Of a stretch of 64,000 nucleotides of DNA, positions 17,163 through 24,827 are shown one piece after another. The notes beneath the pieces are model-generated. The model ran no database searches, was not told the DNA's origin, and saw only the letters and a program-made list of their open reading frames with translations. The stretch spans positions 36,421-100,420 of the forward strand of contig JAFQZU010000038.1 in NCBI GenBank assembly GCA_017405805.1. The letters are read 5' to 3'. Position numbers and translations under genes: made by a program. How positions within the stretch are numbered: position 1 is the first letter of the stretch; every line of letters starts with the position of its first letter. This stretch comes from Lachnospiraceae bacterium (lineage in GTDB: Bacteria > Bacillota > Clostridia > Lachnospirales > Lachnospiraceae).

Positions 17163-18554
17163 ATGGCAAATTATGAACTGGATCACAAGTTGGAACATCC
17201 CAACACGCTCAAGGCTTACTTCAGTCTCATCCGTGAGCCCGTCAACAGCGGAAACTACAAGAAATACCGCGAGATGCAGGATAAGCGCATCCACGAGCTG
17301 ATGACGGCCGCCTATGAGATTCCCTTCTACAGGGAGCGCTTCGAGCGGACCGGCACCACGCCCGACGACTATCACTGCGCGGAGGACCTCTACAAGTTCC
17401 CCCTGCTCACCAAGGACGAGCTGCGCGAGTGGATGGACGGCGAAGCCGAGGCGGATCCGGACAAATTCAAGCACTGGCACGTATCTCCCACTTCCGGCTC
17501 CACAGGAAGGCCGCTCCGCTGCCTGGTCTCTCCCAAAGAGAGCGCCTGGTCCACGGCCAACTGGCTGCGCGTCATGAGAATGGCAGGCTTCGATCCTTTT
17601 CGCGGCAAAACAATGAGCCGCCCCAATTCCCTGCACGGCCCGGTCAAGGAGAGCGATTCCCCCATCCAGAAGCTGGGCATCCTGCGCCGCCGCTACATGT
17701 CCGACACGATCAAGCAGCGCGTGGACACGCAGACGCTCGTGGACGAGATCAACGCTTACAAGCCCGATTATCTCTACAACCACAAGAACCTTCTCATGCG
17801 CATTGCGCTTTACGTCAAGGAGACCGGTGTCTATCTGTGGAAGCCGAGCTTCTATACGCCTTTTGGCGAGATGCTGGACAACCCTTCCAGACAGCTCCTG
17901 ACAGACGTGTTCGGTCCCGGCCTGGTGGACGCCTACGGCATGGGCGAGACCGGTTCCTGCGTGACCCGGATCCCCGGCAAAAAATACTATCAGGTAAACA
18001 GCGACCTCTTCGTGGTCAACATCTACGACGATGACCTCAAGGGCCCCGCCATGAAGGGCATGGCTGTCATCACGCCCCTCTACAAGACCGAGATGCCCCT
18101 GATCAACTACACTTCCTTCGACAGGATGGACACCTACTTCAAAAAGGGCCTCCGCTTCGTGCGCGGCATACAGGGCCGCATGAACGACGTCATCCACCAC
18201 CGCGACGGGAGCGTGACGGAGTGGGGCAATATCTCCGGCATCGTGAACTATATCCCCGAGATCGTCCAGTACCGGATCGTCCAGGAGGACTACGACAACC
18301 TGACCATGATGATGGTCCGCAATCCCGACGTTCCCGCTGAGCGCCAGGACGAGATCGTCAAGGACCTGGATGCCAAGCTGGTGGCCATGTTCAAGGATCC
18401 CCACTTCCATATCACCTACGAGTGGTATGACGAACTTCCCAGCGATCCCAACGGCAAACTCCGCGTCATCGTCAGCAAAGTGCAGCCGGGCGCGCTCGGC
18501 GAGCCCGAAAACGCCGGGCGGGACTTCGGCAGCGAAAAGATTGAAGAGGCGTAA
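17163..18554 (+). CDS. PaaK/CapK-type adenylate-forming enzyme
   Basis: A 463-residue member of the phenylacetate-CoA ligase-like group of the ANL superfamily. It has the AMP-binding P-loop SPTSGSTGRPL near residue 108, the adenine-site motif DAYGMGETGSCV near 260, and a C-terminal DELPSDPNGKLRVIV with the catalytic-lysine-type NGK. Relatives occur in capsule clusters (CapK) and activate small carboxylic acids as acyl-adenylates or thioesters. It lies between the ATP-grasp gene and the SMR pair with no terminator. It could activate the acyl group that decorates the amino sugar, but the substrate is unknown. Confidence 0.82.
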   Translation: MANYELDHKLEHPNTLKAYFSLIREPVNSGNYKKYREMQDKRIHELMTAAYEIPFYRERFERTGTTPDDYHCAEDLYKFPLLTKDELREWMDGEAEADPDKFKHWHVSPTSGSTGRPLRCLVSPKESAWSTANWLRVMRMAGFDPFRGKTMSRPNSLHGPVKESDSPIQKLGILRRRYMSDTIKQRVDTQTLVDEINAYKPDYLYNHKNLLMRIALYVKETGVYLWKPSFYTPFGEMLDNPSRQLLTDVFGPGLVDAYGMGETGSCVTRIPGKKYYQVNSDLFVVNIYDDDLKGPAMKGMAVITPLYKTEMPLINYTSFDRMDTYFKKGLRFVRGIQGRMNDVIHHRDGSVTEWGNISGIVNYIPEIVQYRIVQEDYDNLTMMMVRNPDVPAERQDEIVKDLDAKLVAMFKDPHFHITYEWYDELPSDPNGKLRVIVSKVQPGALGEPENAGRDFGSEKIEEA

Positions 18555-18556
18555 TC

Positions 18557-18916
18557 GTGATCGACCGTTTTTTAAGCAAACGAAGAAATATCATCCTGCT
18601 CGCCCTGGTCGCGGTGTTCATGGAAAGTCTTACTTCTCCGTGCCTGAAGCTGGGCGGACAGTACCCCTTTATGTCGCCGGGCTACATCATGTGGTTCTGC
18701 ATCGCCGTGCTGATCCTGGGCTTTTACGCCGTATGCTGGCAGCTCATCCTGGAAAAGATCCCGCTGACCACCGCCTACCTTCGCCGGGGCCTCAGCTACA
18801 TACTGGTCTTTTTATGGGCACACGTGATCTTTCACGAGACGATCACCTGGAAACAGATCCTCGGGATCGCCGTGATCACTTTGGGAATGGTGGTGAGTAT
18901 AAGCGATGAACACTGA
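18557..18916 (+). CDS. Small multidrug-resistance/EamA-type membrane protein, subunit 1 (ArnE/ArnF-like)
   Basis: A 119-residue, four-helix membrane protein. Helices lie at about 10-30, 40-60, 72-92 and 98-115, ending ILGIAVITLGMVV. Length and layout match the SMR fold. The GTG start at 18557 has AGAGGC upstream. It overlaps the next, similar-sized membrane gene by 11 bases, so the two are translationally coupled. Paired SMR subunits such as ArnE/ArnF flip undecaprenyl-phosphate-linked amino sugars to the outer face, and the neighbouring GtrB-like gene fits this role exactly. A drug-efflux role is much less likely in this context. Confidence 0.8.
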   Translation: MIDRFLSKRRNIILLALVAVFMESLTSPCLKLGGQYPFMSPGYIMWFCIAVLILGFYAVCWQLILEKIPLTTAYLRRGLSYILVFLWAHVIFHETITWKQILGIAVITLGMVVSISDEH

Positions 18917-19271
18917 TTTTCTGACGCCGCAGGTATGCTACGCCGCGGCCATTCTCGGTGCTTTTGTCACCGCCCTGAGCCAGATCCTGCTGAAGCGGCA
19001 GGCAAATATCACCGAAGCCGGAAAAAAGGGATTTCTGCAGAAATTTCTGAATATCCGCGTTTTTCTTTCCTACGGGATGCTGTTCATGACGCTGGTGATC
19101 AACCAGATCGCGCTGATCCATGTGCCGATCTCCGTCATGCCCTGCATCACCGCGACCAGCTTTATCTGGGTCTTTGTACTGGGGATCATCATCCTTGGGG
19201 AGAAGGTTTCCCGCAGAAGGGTCCTGGGCGTCGCCATTATCATCGCCGGCGTGATCATCTCCCGGCTGTAA
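18906..19271 (+). CDS. SMR/EamA-type membrane protein, subunit 2 (ArnE/ArnF-like)
   Basis: A 121-residue, four-helix membrane protein paired with the preceding gene. The first helix carries [17 protein letters not shown], as in SMR/DMT transporters. A loop follows, then [15 protein letters not shown], then [20 protein letters not shown], and the last helix is [13 protein letters not shown]. It starts inside the end of subunit 1 and ends 34 nt before rmlA. The two subunits differ in sequence, which points to an asymmetric heterodimer like ArnE/ArnF rather than a recent duplication or a broken 10-helix EamA gene. Confidence 0.8.
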   Translation: MNTDFLTPQVCYAAAILGAFVTALSQILLKRQANITEAGKKGFLQKFLNIRVFLSYGMLFMTLVINQIALIHVPISVMPCITATSFIWVFVLGIIILGEKVSRRRVLGVAIIIAGVIISRL

Positions 19272-19305
19272 AACCGTCACACCATCAGAAGGAGTATTCG
19301 TATTT

Positions 19306-20220
19306 ATGAAAGGTATCATTCTCGCCGGCGGTTCCGGCACCCGACTGTATCCGCTGACCCGCGTCACGTCCAAGCAGCTTCTGCCCGTGTACGACAAGCC
19401 GATGATCTACTATCCGCTTTCCACGCTCATGCTGGCGGGGATCCAGGACATCCTGATCATCTCCACTCCGGAGGACACCGGCCGCTTCCGCGACCTTCTC
19501 GGCGACGGCTCCAGCTTCGGCATCCGCCTCTCCTATGCGGTGCAGGAAGTCCCCGCGGGACTTGCGCAGGCATTTCTCATCGGTGAGGACTTCATCGGCG
19601 ACGACCCCTGCGCGCTGATCCTGGGCGACAATATTTTTTACGGCGGCTACTTCCGCCCCGCTCTGCGCGCGGCCGGTGACAACGCCAAGGAGGGGCTTGC
19701 CACAGTCTTTGGCTACTATGTTGATAAGCCCGAGCAGTTTGGCGTCGTGGAATTCTCCAAGGACGGGAAAGTCCTCTCCGTGGAGGAAAAGCCCGCCAAC
19801 CCCAAGTCCAACTATGCCGTGACCGGTCTGTATTTCTACAGCAATGACGTCGTAAAACTCGCCAAAGAGGTCCGTCCCTCCAACCGCGGAGAACTGGAGA
19901 TCACCGATCTCAACCGCATGTACCTGGAGCAGGGCCGTCTCAAGGTCCAGGTCCTTGGCCGCGGCTTCGCATGGCTCGATACCGGTACGGTGGACTCCCT
20001 CATGGACGCCGCTCAGTTTGTCTCCACCATCCAGGCCAGACAGGGCGTGATCATCTCGGCACCGGAGGAGATCGCCTACCACGCGAAGTGGATCGACAAA
20101 GAGACGCTCCTCAAGTCCGCCCAGCTCTATGGAAAATCCTCCTACGGCAAGCATCTGCTCAATGTCGCGCAGGACAAGCTCCTGTATGTGGAGATCACTT
20201 CGAACGAGGATCTCGACTGA
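19306..20220 (+). CDS. rmlA: Glucose-1-phosphate thymidylyltransferase
   Basis: First step of dTDP-sugar synthesis: glucose-1-phosphate plus dTTP gives dTDP-glucose. The 304-residue length is normal for RmlA. Seen motifs: [76 protein letters not shown] and [21 protein letters not shown] is upstream of the ATG. Its product can feed both the rhamnose branch (rmlB, C, D) and the Fuc4N-type branch started by the transaminase of this operon. Confidence 0.96.
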   Translation: MKGIILAGGSGTRLYPLTRVTSKQLLPVYDKPMIYYPLSTLMLAGIQDILIISTPEDTGRFRDLLGDGSSFGIRLSYAVQEVPAGLAQAFLIGEDFIGDDPCALILGDNIFYGGYFRPALRAAGDNAKEGLATVFGYYVDKPEQFGVVEFSKDGKVLSVEEKPANPKSNYAVTGLYFYSNDVVKLAKEVRPSNRGELEITDLNRMYLEQGRLKVQVLGRGFAWLDTGTVDSLMDAAQFVSTIQARQGVIISAPEEIAYHAKWIDKETLLKSAQLYGKSSYGKHLLNVAQDKLLYVEITSNEDLD

Positions 20221-20249
20221 GACCCTCTGCCGCAATAACAGGTTAGAAC

Positions 20250-21950
20250 ATGATTGCAATCCTCAAAGATTTTTATGAACGGATCGCCTCCAGAAAGGCC
20301 TTCTGGATCCCGCTCCTTCTCCTGTCCTTCGGCGCATACGGGTTTTCCATGCTCAACCGGACCCTCTGCGCGGACGATCTGGCCACGGATCTCTATGTGA
20401 ACAGTACCATCTGGCTGGCGGAACTGCGCTGGGGCGCCGTTCTGTGGAAGCGTCTCCTCTCTTTCGGAGACGCTGTTCCGTTTTTGGACAAATATCTGTC
20501 GCTGCTGTTTCTGACGGCGGCAGCCACCGTCCTTGCCTGCATCTTTTACACGCTGCGGGGCCGAAAAGGGAACGCCGCGACGTATGCCGCGGCAGCATGT
20601 GTCTTTGCCACCTTCCCGATCCTGCAGGAGATCTGGGAGTTCACCTGCGGCGGCACGCTGATCGTACCGGGCGACTTCCTCCTCACCTTCCTGGTGCTTC
20701 TTTTCCTTCTCACCCATAACCGCCTTACGCCGGCCGGCGTACTGGTCCCTTCACTGGTCATGTCACTGGTGTGCTCCAGCGCCGAATCGCTGGCCCCCTG
20801 CTACGTAGCAGCGGTTATGATGATCCTCTACTACAAGTACTGTGTCCGCCGGGTGCAAGATGAGACCGCTCCGGATCCCGCCGATCCCGCGGATCCCGCC
20901 GACCCCGCAAATCCCGCCGATCCCGCCGACCCCGCCGATCCCGCCGACCCCGTCCGGTGCGCCCCGGGAGGGCACTTTGCCTGGATCGTCGACGGTCTGC
21001 ACTACGCGCTGATTCTGGTGCTGGCCATGATCATCCGGGTCATCATCGGATATGCCATTATGAAGATAATGGGGCTCACCTTTACCCACACCGGCGACAC
21101 CACCATCATGTGGCCGCTTACCGGAGAGCAGCTGCGCCTCTTGATCGGCGAATTCCTGACCAACTACGCAGCGGCGGCGCTGGTCTATCTGCCGATCGCG
21201 TCCTTTGTTCTTTTTGCGCTGCTCTTTATCCTCTACAGCATCTGTATGTGCGCCCGCGGCAAAAGTCCTCTCCCCATATTGATCGCCCTTCTGATCTTCA
21301 TCTCCCTCTTCTTCCTGATGCTGATCCAGGGGCAGGTGATGTGGTACAGGACCGCCATCACGCTCATGCTCTTTGCCTCCTTTACGGCCTTCCTGATCAT
21401 GGAATATCTGGAAACCAGACCCGCGGCCGTCTATGCGGCTGCATCAGTCCTGCTCCTCTTCCTCTGCTGGAGGCAGGCCGCCTACACGCACATGCTGCTG
21501 GCGCTCGACAACCAGCGCTCGGAAAACGAAGCGGCCATGGTGTATCAGATAGGACGTGACATCGTCTCCCAATACGATGCAAAACCGGTCGTCTTCGTGG
21601 GGGACCACAGCATGAGCCACGATCTGTGGCTGCGGACGTCGGTGTCCGGCGACTCGCTCCGCGAGCGCCTCTTCTACCGGATCCGCCGGAAGCTGACCGG
21701 ACAGGATTCCACCTTCTATTACGTGCAGTCCAACGTCACGTCGACCATCGACTGGTATCAGCGTGAGTTCGACGGGAAACTGATGGATGCCTACTTTGCT
21801 TATTACGGATTTGATCTGGATGTGCTGGAAGACCTGTCGGAGCAGGAAGTGGAGTATTATACGCAGAAGGCGCGGGAGAAGAATATGAGGCCCTATCAGA
21901 CTGAGGATATGGGGGAGTATATACTGGTCTGCTTAGGAAAACTGGAATAG
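20250..21950 (+). CDS. GtrII-like polytopic membrane transferase
   Basis: A 566-residue integral membrane protein with about ten or more hydrophobic segments, for example 17-33, 95-115, 165-200, 250-275 and 300-345. An acidic CADDLATD motif sits in the first external loop, as in GtrII-type glucosyltransferases that use an undecaprenyl-phosphate sugar as donor on the outer face. A DPA tripeptide repeat interrupts a loop at residues 209-235. A soluble C-terminal part begins near residue 430. As the last gene of the decoration operon it is the likely enzyme that places the modified sugar on the polymer. Family assignment rests on layout and the acidic motif, so it is tentative. Confidence 0.65.
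   Translation: MIAILKDFYERIASRKAFWIPLLLLSFGAYGFSMLNRTLCADDLATDLYVNSTIWLAELRWGAVLWKRLLSFGDAVPFLDKYLSLLFLTAAATVLACIFYTLRGRKGNAATYAAAACVFATFPILQEIWEFTCGGTLIVPGDFLLTFLVLLFLLTHNRLTPAGVLVPSLVMSLVCSSAESLAPCYVAAVMMILYYKYCVRRVQDETAPDPADPADPADPANPADPADPADPADPVRCAPGGHFAWIVDGLHYALILVLAMIIRVIIGYAIMKIMGLTFTHTGDTTIMWPLTGEQLRLLIGEFLTNYAAAALVYLPIASFVLFALLFILYSICMCARGKSPLPILIALLIFISLFFLMLIQGQVMWYRTAITLMLFASFTAFLIMEYLETRPAAVYAAASVLLLFLCWRQAAYTHMLLALDNQRSENEAAMVYQIGRDIVSQYDAKPVVFVGDHSMSHDLWLRTSVSGDSLRERLFYRIRRKLTGQDSTFYYVQSNVTSTIDWYQREFDGKLMDAYFAYYGFDLDVLEDLSEQEVEYYTQKAREKNMRPYQTEDMGEYILVCLGKLE
20874..20954 (+). repeat. Nine tandem 9-bp units encoding (D/N)PA
   Basis: Nine copies of GAYCCCGCC (one starting AAT, the last ending GTC) encode Asp-Pro-Ala repeats in a loop of the GtrII-like protein, at residues 209-235. 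The unit is in frame, so slippage would change only loop length. Confidence 0.9.
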
Positions 21951-21954
21951 AGAG

Positions 21955-21995
21955 AAAGCCACCGCAGGGTCTTTTCACGCCCATAGGATGGGCGG
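21955..21995. repeat. Partial copy of the structured hairpin element
   Basis: About 12 nt after the stop at 21950, the module CCGCAGGGTCTTTTCACG and then CCCATAGG resembles the inner part of the hairpin element at 48508-48607, read on the opposite strand. No long outer stem is present. Orientation relative to the preceding gene is the reverse of that in the three full copies. Confidence 0.4.
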
Positions 21996-22024
21996 AGTAC
22001 GGAAGTCCTTATGGGGGCGGCCAT

Positions 22025-22343
22025 TTGAGTGGGACATTCCCGACTGGGCAGCAGGTTCCTTCATTTGAGTGGGACAGTTTTCTGCGGTAAGCTTGGATTT
22101 ACCGACCATATGGGCAGATTTCCTATCTTGAGTGGTGAAATTTTAAGAGCTGTCCCGACCAAATAAGTGAACAATTCGGTTGAGTGGTGGATTTAGCCTG
22201 AATGTCCGGACCAAATTGAAGAATTTGAAATGTGAGTGGTATGGATTTAAAAAAAGTCCCGACCGAAGCAAGAAATTTCATTTTTGAGTGGAAAAACCTT
22301 CAAAAAAGCCCCACTAAAAAATCAAACAATTCATATTTAATGG
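22025..22343. repeat. Degenerate tandem array with a 52-bp period
   Basis: The motif TTGAGTGG (last copy TTTAATGG) starts at 22025, 22065, 22128, 22180, 22232, 22284 and 22336. The last five starts are exactly 52 bp apart. Within units, TGTCCCGACC or a close variant begins at offset 24, followed by an A-rich tract. In the first two units the TTGAGTGG-to-CCGAC distance differs, but the CCGAC-to-TTGAGTGG distance stays at 19-20 bp. A period of 52 is not a multiple of three and stops occur in all frames, so it is not coding. The DNA is more AT-rich than its surroundings. Repeat units are too diverged for a CRISPR. Confidence 0.8.
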
Positions 22344-22366
22344 AACCAAGAGCGAGGCTGCAGCAA

Positions 22367-22442
22367 AGAGTCGTATATAACAACCCGCAGGACCTTTGAG
22401 CGAGCATAGGCGAGCGTGCCCAAGGGTGTTATATACGACTCT
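22367..22442 (-). repeat. Structured 3'-end hairpin element, copy A
   Basis: Perfect 15-bp arms AGAGTCGTATATAAC/GTTATATACGACTCT enclose a 46-nt core containing GAGCGAGCATAGGCGAGC then GTGCCCAAGGG on the plus strand. On the minus strand it starts six bases after the stop codon (22449) of the Gfo/Idh/MocA gene. Copies B (23662-23763) and C (48508-48607) share the core and the position just after a stop codon. Confidence 0.8.
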
Positions 22443-22448
22443 CCCCTA

Positions 22449-23585
22449 TTATAAAGTGATCCAGACATTCCCCTTCTTCTGCGACTCCACACACGCATGC
22501 ACAAACCGCATCCCGTCGACGCCGTCATGTATGTCGGGGAAGGTATACCCATCGGCCTCCCGGCCTTCTTTTTTTGCAAGAAGGACCTGTGCGTAGGAGC
22601 GGTAAATATTTCCGAAGGCCTCATAGAAGCCCTCATGATGCCCCGCCGAGACGCGATTCAGACGATTGCTCTGCGGGGACATGTATTCTTTGCCCGCTTC
22701 CAGAAGCTGCGTGGGGCCGCCTTTTTTCGTATAGCGCAGAACGTCCGGCTGCGTGTGGTCCCATTCCAGCGATCCGTCGGTCCCGATGACATAGATGGCG
22801 GGACTGCAGATCTTTCCAATGGCGATCTGGGAAGCCCACAGGACGCCGGTCCTTCCCTCGCCAAGATCCATAAAGACCGAAGTGTTGGTCTCCAGCGGCA
22901 GATAGGAAGGATACGTATCCAGCATGGCCAGGACCCTGTGGATATGAAGGCCGGTGAACTGGACCAGGAGCTGCTCGGCGTGCGTGCCCAGATCCCCCGT
23001 GCAGAGCGCTTCGCCCACCATCTCGGGATGGAAGCGCCAGGGCAGTTCATCCCCCGGCTCCGGGCTGACGGACTCGATGACCCAGTCTTCGGGGTGCTGC
23101 ACCCGGACATGAACGATGTCGCCGATCGCACCGCTGCGGATCATTTCCCGTGCCTGTCGGATCACGGGGTACCCTGTGTACCCGTAGGTCACGCCAAACA
23201 AAATGTCATTTTCCTCTACAATCTTCTCCAGTTCGACCGCCTGCTCCAGCGTCAGGGTCAGCGGCTTGTCACAGACGACGTGGATCCCCCGCTCCATAAA
23301 GTAACGGGCGATCTCATAATGGCTGACGTTGGGCGTCGTGATCGAGACAAAATCAATGCCGTCTTCGCGCTCCGCCTCTTTGTCCGCCATCTCTTTGTAG
23401 TCGCGATAGATACGGGAAGCATCCAGTCCCCAGGCGTCAGCCGTGCGAAGGCTGGTCTCGTAGCTGCGGGAAAAGCAGCCGGCGCAAAGCTCTGTCAGAT
23501 CGTCCATCTGGGCGGCGTGCCTGTGTACGTCGCCTATATAGGAACCGAGCCCTCCGCCGACCATACCATATTTCAGTCTTTCCAT
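22449..23585 (-). CDS. Gfo/Idh/MocA-family NAD(P)-dependent oxidoreductase
   Basis: A 378-residue dehydrogenase acting on a sugar, sugar nucleotide or cyclitol. The N-terminal Rossmann domain has YGMVGGGLGSYIGDVHRHA, FVSITTPNVSHYEIA and the family motif VVCDKPLTLT (conserved Lys) near residue 111. The C-terminal alpha/beta domain has GDLGTHAEQLL, where the catalytic His lies. GGAG precedes the ATG. It is the last gene of the rmlB-led minus-strand unit and is flanked by hairpin elements A and B. It may make a modified sugar for the polysaccharide; the substrate cannot be named. Confidence 0.88.
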   Translation of the reverse strand: MERLKYGMVGGGLGSYIGDVHRHAAQMDDLTELCAGCFSRSYETSLRTADAWGLDASRIYRDYKEMADKEAEREDGIDFVSITTPNVSHYEIARYFMERGIHVVCDKPLTLTLEQAVELEKIVEENDILFGVTYGYTGYPVIRQAREMIRSGAIGDIVHVRVQHPEDWVIESVSPEPGDELPWRFHPEMVGEALCTGDLGTHAEQLLVQFTGLHIHRVLAMLDTYPSYLPLETNTSVFMDLGEGRTGVLWASQIAIGKICSPAIYVIGTDGSLEWDHTQPDVLRYTKKGGPTQLLEAGKEYMSPQSNRLNRVSAGHHEGFYEAFGNIYRSYAQVLLAKKEGREADGYTFPDIHDGVDGMRFVHACVESQKKGNVWITL

Positions 23586-23661
23586 ACTGTCTCCTTTCCG
23601 TCTCCCTCTACTCTTCCGTTGTCAGGGAACCAGTTTTCTGCCCTCCGGTATATTATATAGC

Positions 23662-23763
23662 GGAGAGTCGTATATAACCCACGCAGGGCCTTTGAGCGGC
23701 CATCGGGCCGCGGACAGAGCGAGCATAGGCGAGCGTGCCCAAGGGGGTTATATACGACTCTCC
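23662..23763 (-). repeat. Structured 3'-end hairpin element, copy B
   Basis: Perfect 17-bp arms GGAGAGTCGTATATAAC/GTTATATACGACTCTCC, extendable to 19 bp by CC/GG, enclose the shared core plus an inserted small hairpin (CGGCC/GGCCG region). On the minus strand it starts five bases after the stop codon (23769) of the acyltransferase gene. It is oriented like copies A and C relative to the upstream gene. Confidence 0.82.
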
Positions 23764-23768
23764 AACGC

Positions 23769-24827
23769 TTACGGAACAAGTTTTCTGATCCCCGGTATCT
23801 TCTTCAGCACCGCCACCACGAAAAGTGTAATGACATAGGTGCCGAGCGCCCCGAACAGGCGATACTGCCAGCTTGCCCCTGACGGATCCGTGTGCCTGCA
23901 GATGATGGCCAGGATCTCCCTGTGCAGCAGGAACACGCCAAAACTGTACCCCGCCAGGATCCCGGTATTTTTGCGAAAGCGCGCAGACCAGCGGTCATCA
24001 GAAAAGACCTGCTTCACAAAGAGGAAGACGGCGGCCGCCGACAGCACTGCGTGAAACTGCGCGTATCCCGAAAAAAGATAATCGATCTCGCCGGCCGCGA
24101 AGCTCGCTTTCCAGGTATACAGAAAGCGCAGCAGAACGCTCAGGACGGCCGCCGCATAGACCATATACCGCCTCTGCGCAGACACCTCCTGCGTAGAGAG
24201 CAGGTAGCCGAGAATGACATGGATGAGGTAGCCGTTAAACAGGATCGAGAGGTTGCTGTTGTAAGTGACGCCGACAGCCTGAAAGGCCACGGGCAGCACG
24301 GACTGCGTGACGAACATCACGATCACGGCATACCAGAGCGTACTCCTGTAACGTGGCGCCGCGAGCGGCGTCAGGACGGGAAGGGTAAGGTATACGCCGA
24401 TGATCGTAAAAAGGAAGTAGTAGATGGGCGCCGCCTGACTGGAAAAGAAGGCGTTCAAAAAGAAAGCGGCAGGCGGTCCCGATACGGCCAGTTCCCCCTT
24501 CGCGAACTTAAAGACGATAAAAAAGACCGACCAGAACAGGAGCGGGATGACGACTTTGGAGACCCTCTTGCGGAAGAATTCGGGCGTGTCATATTTTTTG
24601 CCGTAATCGAACAGGGTCGCGCCGGTGCACATGACAAAAACCGGTACGGCCCAGTAGAGCGCGCACTGCGCGAAACAGCTCGTGACCCAGGAGCGGGTCA
24701 TCGTGAAGCTGTGAAAATTGCCGGTGGAATGCAGGAAGATCACCGCGACGGCAGACATGATATTCAGGACGTCCAGATAGAGGATCCTCCCCTTCCCCTG
24801 TGCGGCGGTTTGGTCAAGATTCTTCAT
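23769..24827 (-). CDS. Membrane acyltransferase (acyltransferase 3 family)
   Basis: A 352-residue integral membrane protein with about ten helices. The start of the domain reads ILYLDVLNIMSAVAVIFLHS, the usual acyltransferase-3 opening with its conserved His in the first helix. Further features are VFVMCTGATLFDYGKKY, an FFRKRVSKVVIPLLFWSVFF segment, and FGVFLLHREILAI near the end. Such proteins O-acetylate or otherwise acylate surface sugars. ATG 24827 is preferred over an ATG 19 codons upstream because GAGGGG precedes it, leaving a 14-bp overlap with licD. The sequence hairpin element B follows directly after the stop. Confidence 0.85.
   Translation of the reverse strand: MKNLDQTAAQGKGRILYLDVLNIMSAVAVIFLHSTGNFHSFTMTRSWVTSCFAQCALYWAVPVFVMCTGATLFDYGKKYDTPEFFRKRVSKVVIPLLFWSVFFIVFKFAKGELAVSGPPAAFFLNAFFSSQAAPIYYFLFTIIGVYLTLPVLTPLAAPRYRSTLWYAVIVMFVTQSVLPVAFQAVGVTYNSNLSILFNGYLIHVILGYLLSTQEVSAQRRYMVYAAAVLSVLLRFLYTWKASFAAGEIDYLFSGYAQFHAVLSAAAVFLFVKQVFSDDRWSARFRKNTGILAGYSFGVFLLHREILAIICRHTDPSGASWQYRLFGALGTYVITLFVVAVLKKIPGIRKLVP

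Noticed and set aside
18557-19271. A single EamA transporter gene broken by a frameshift
   Set aside because: Each frame has its own start, four helices and natural end, the overlap is only 11 bp, and ArnE/ArnF-type pairs have exactly this layout.
22025-22343. CRISPR array
   Set aside because: The regular spacing is attractive, but conserved parts are only 8-10 bp, units are diverged, and the 52-bp period with no unique spacers flanked by near-identical repeats does not fit; no cas gene is nearby.
22367-22442. Ordinary rho-independent terminator
   Set aside because: The long perfect stem fits, but there is no U-tract, the inner core is conserved between copies far apart, and small hairpins are inserted at a fixed place, so a plain terminator does not explain it.
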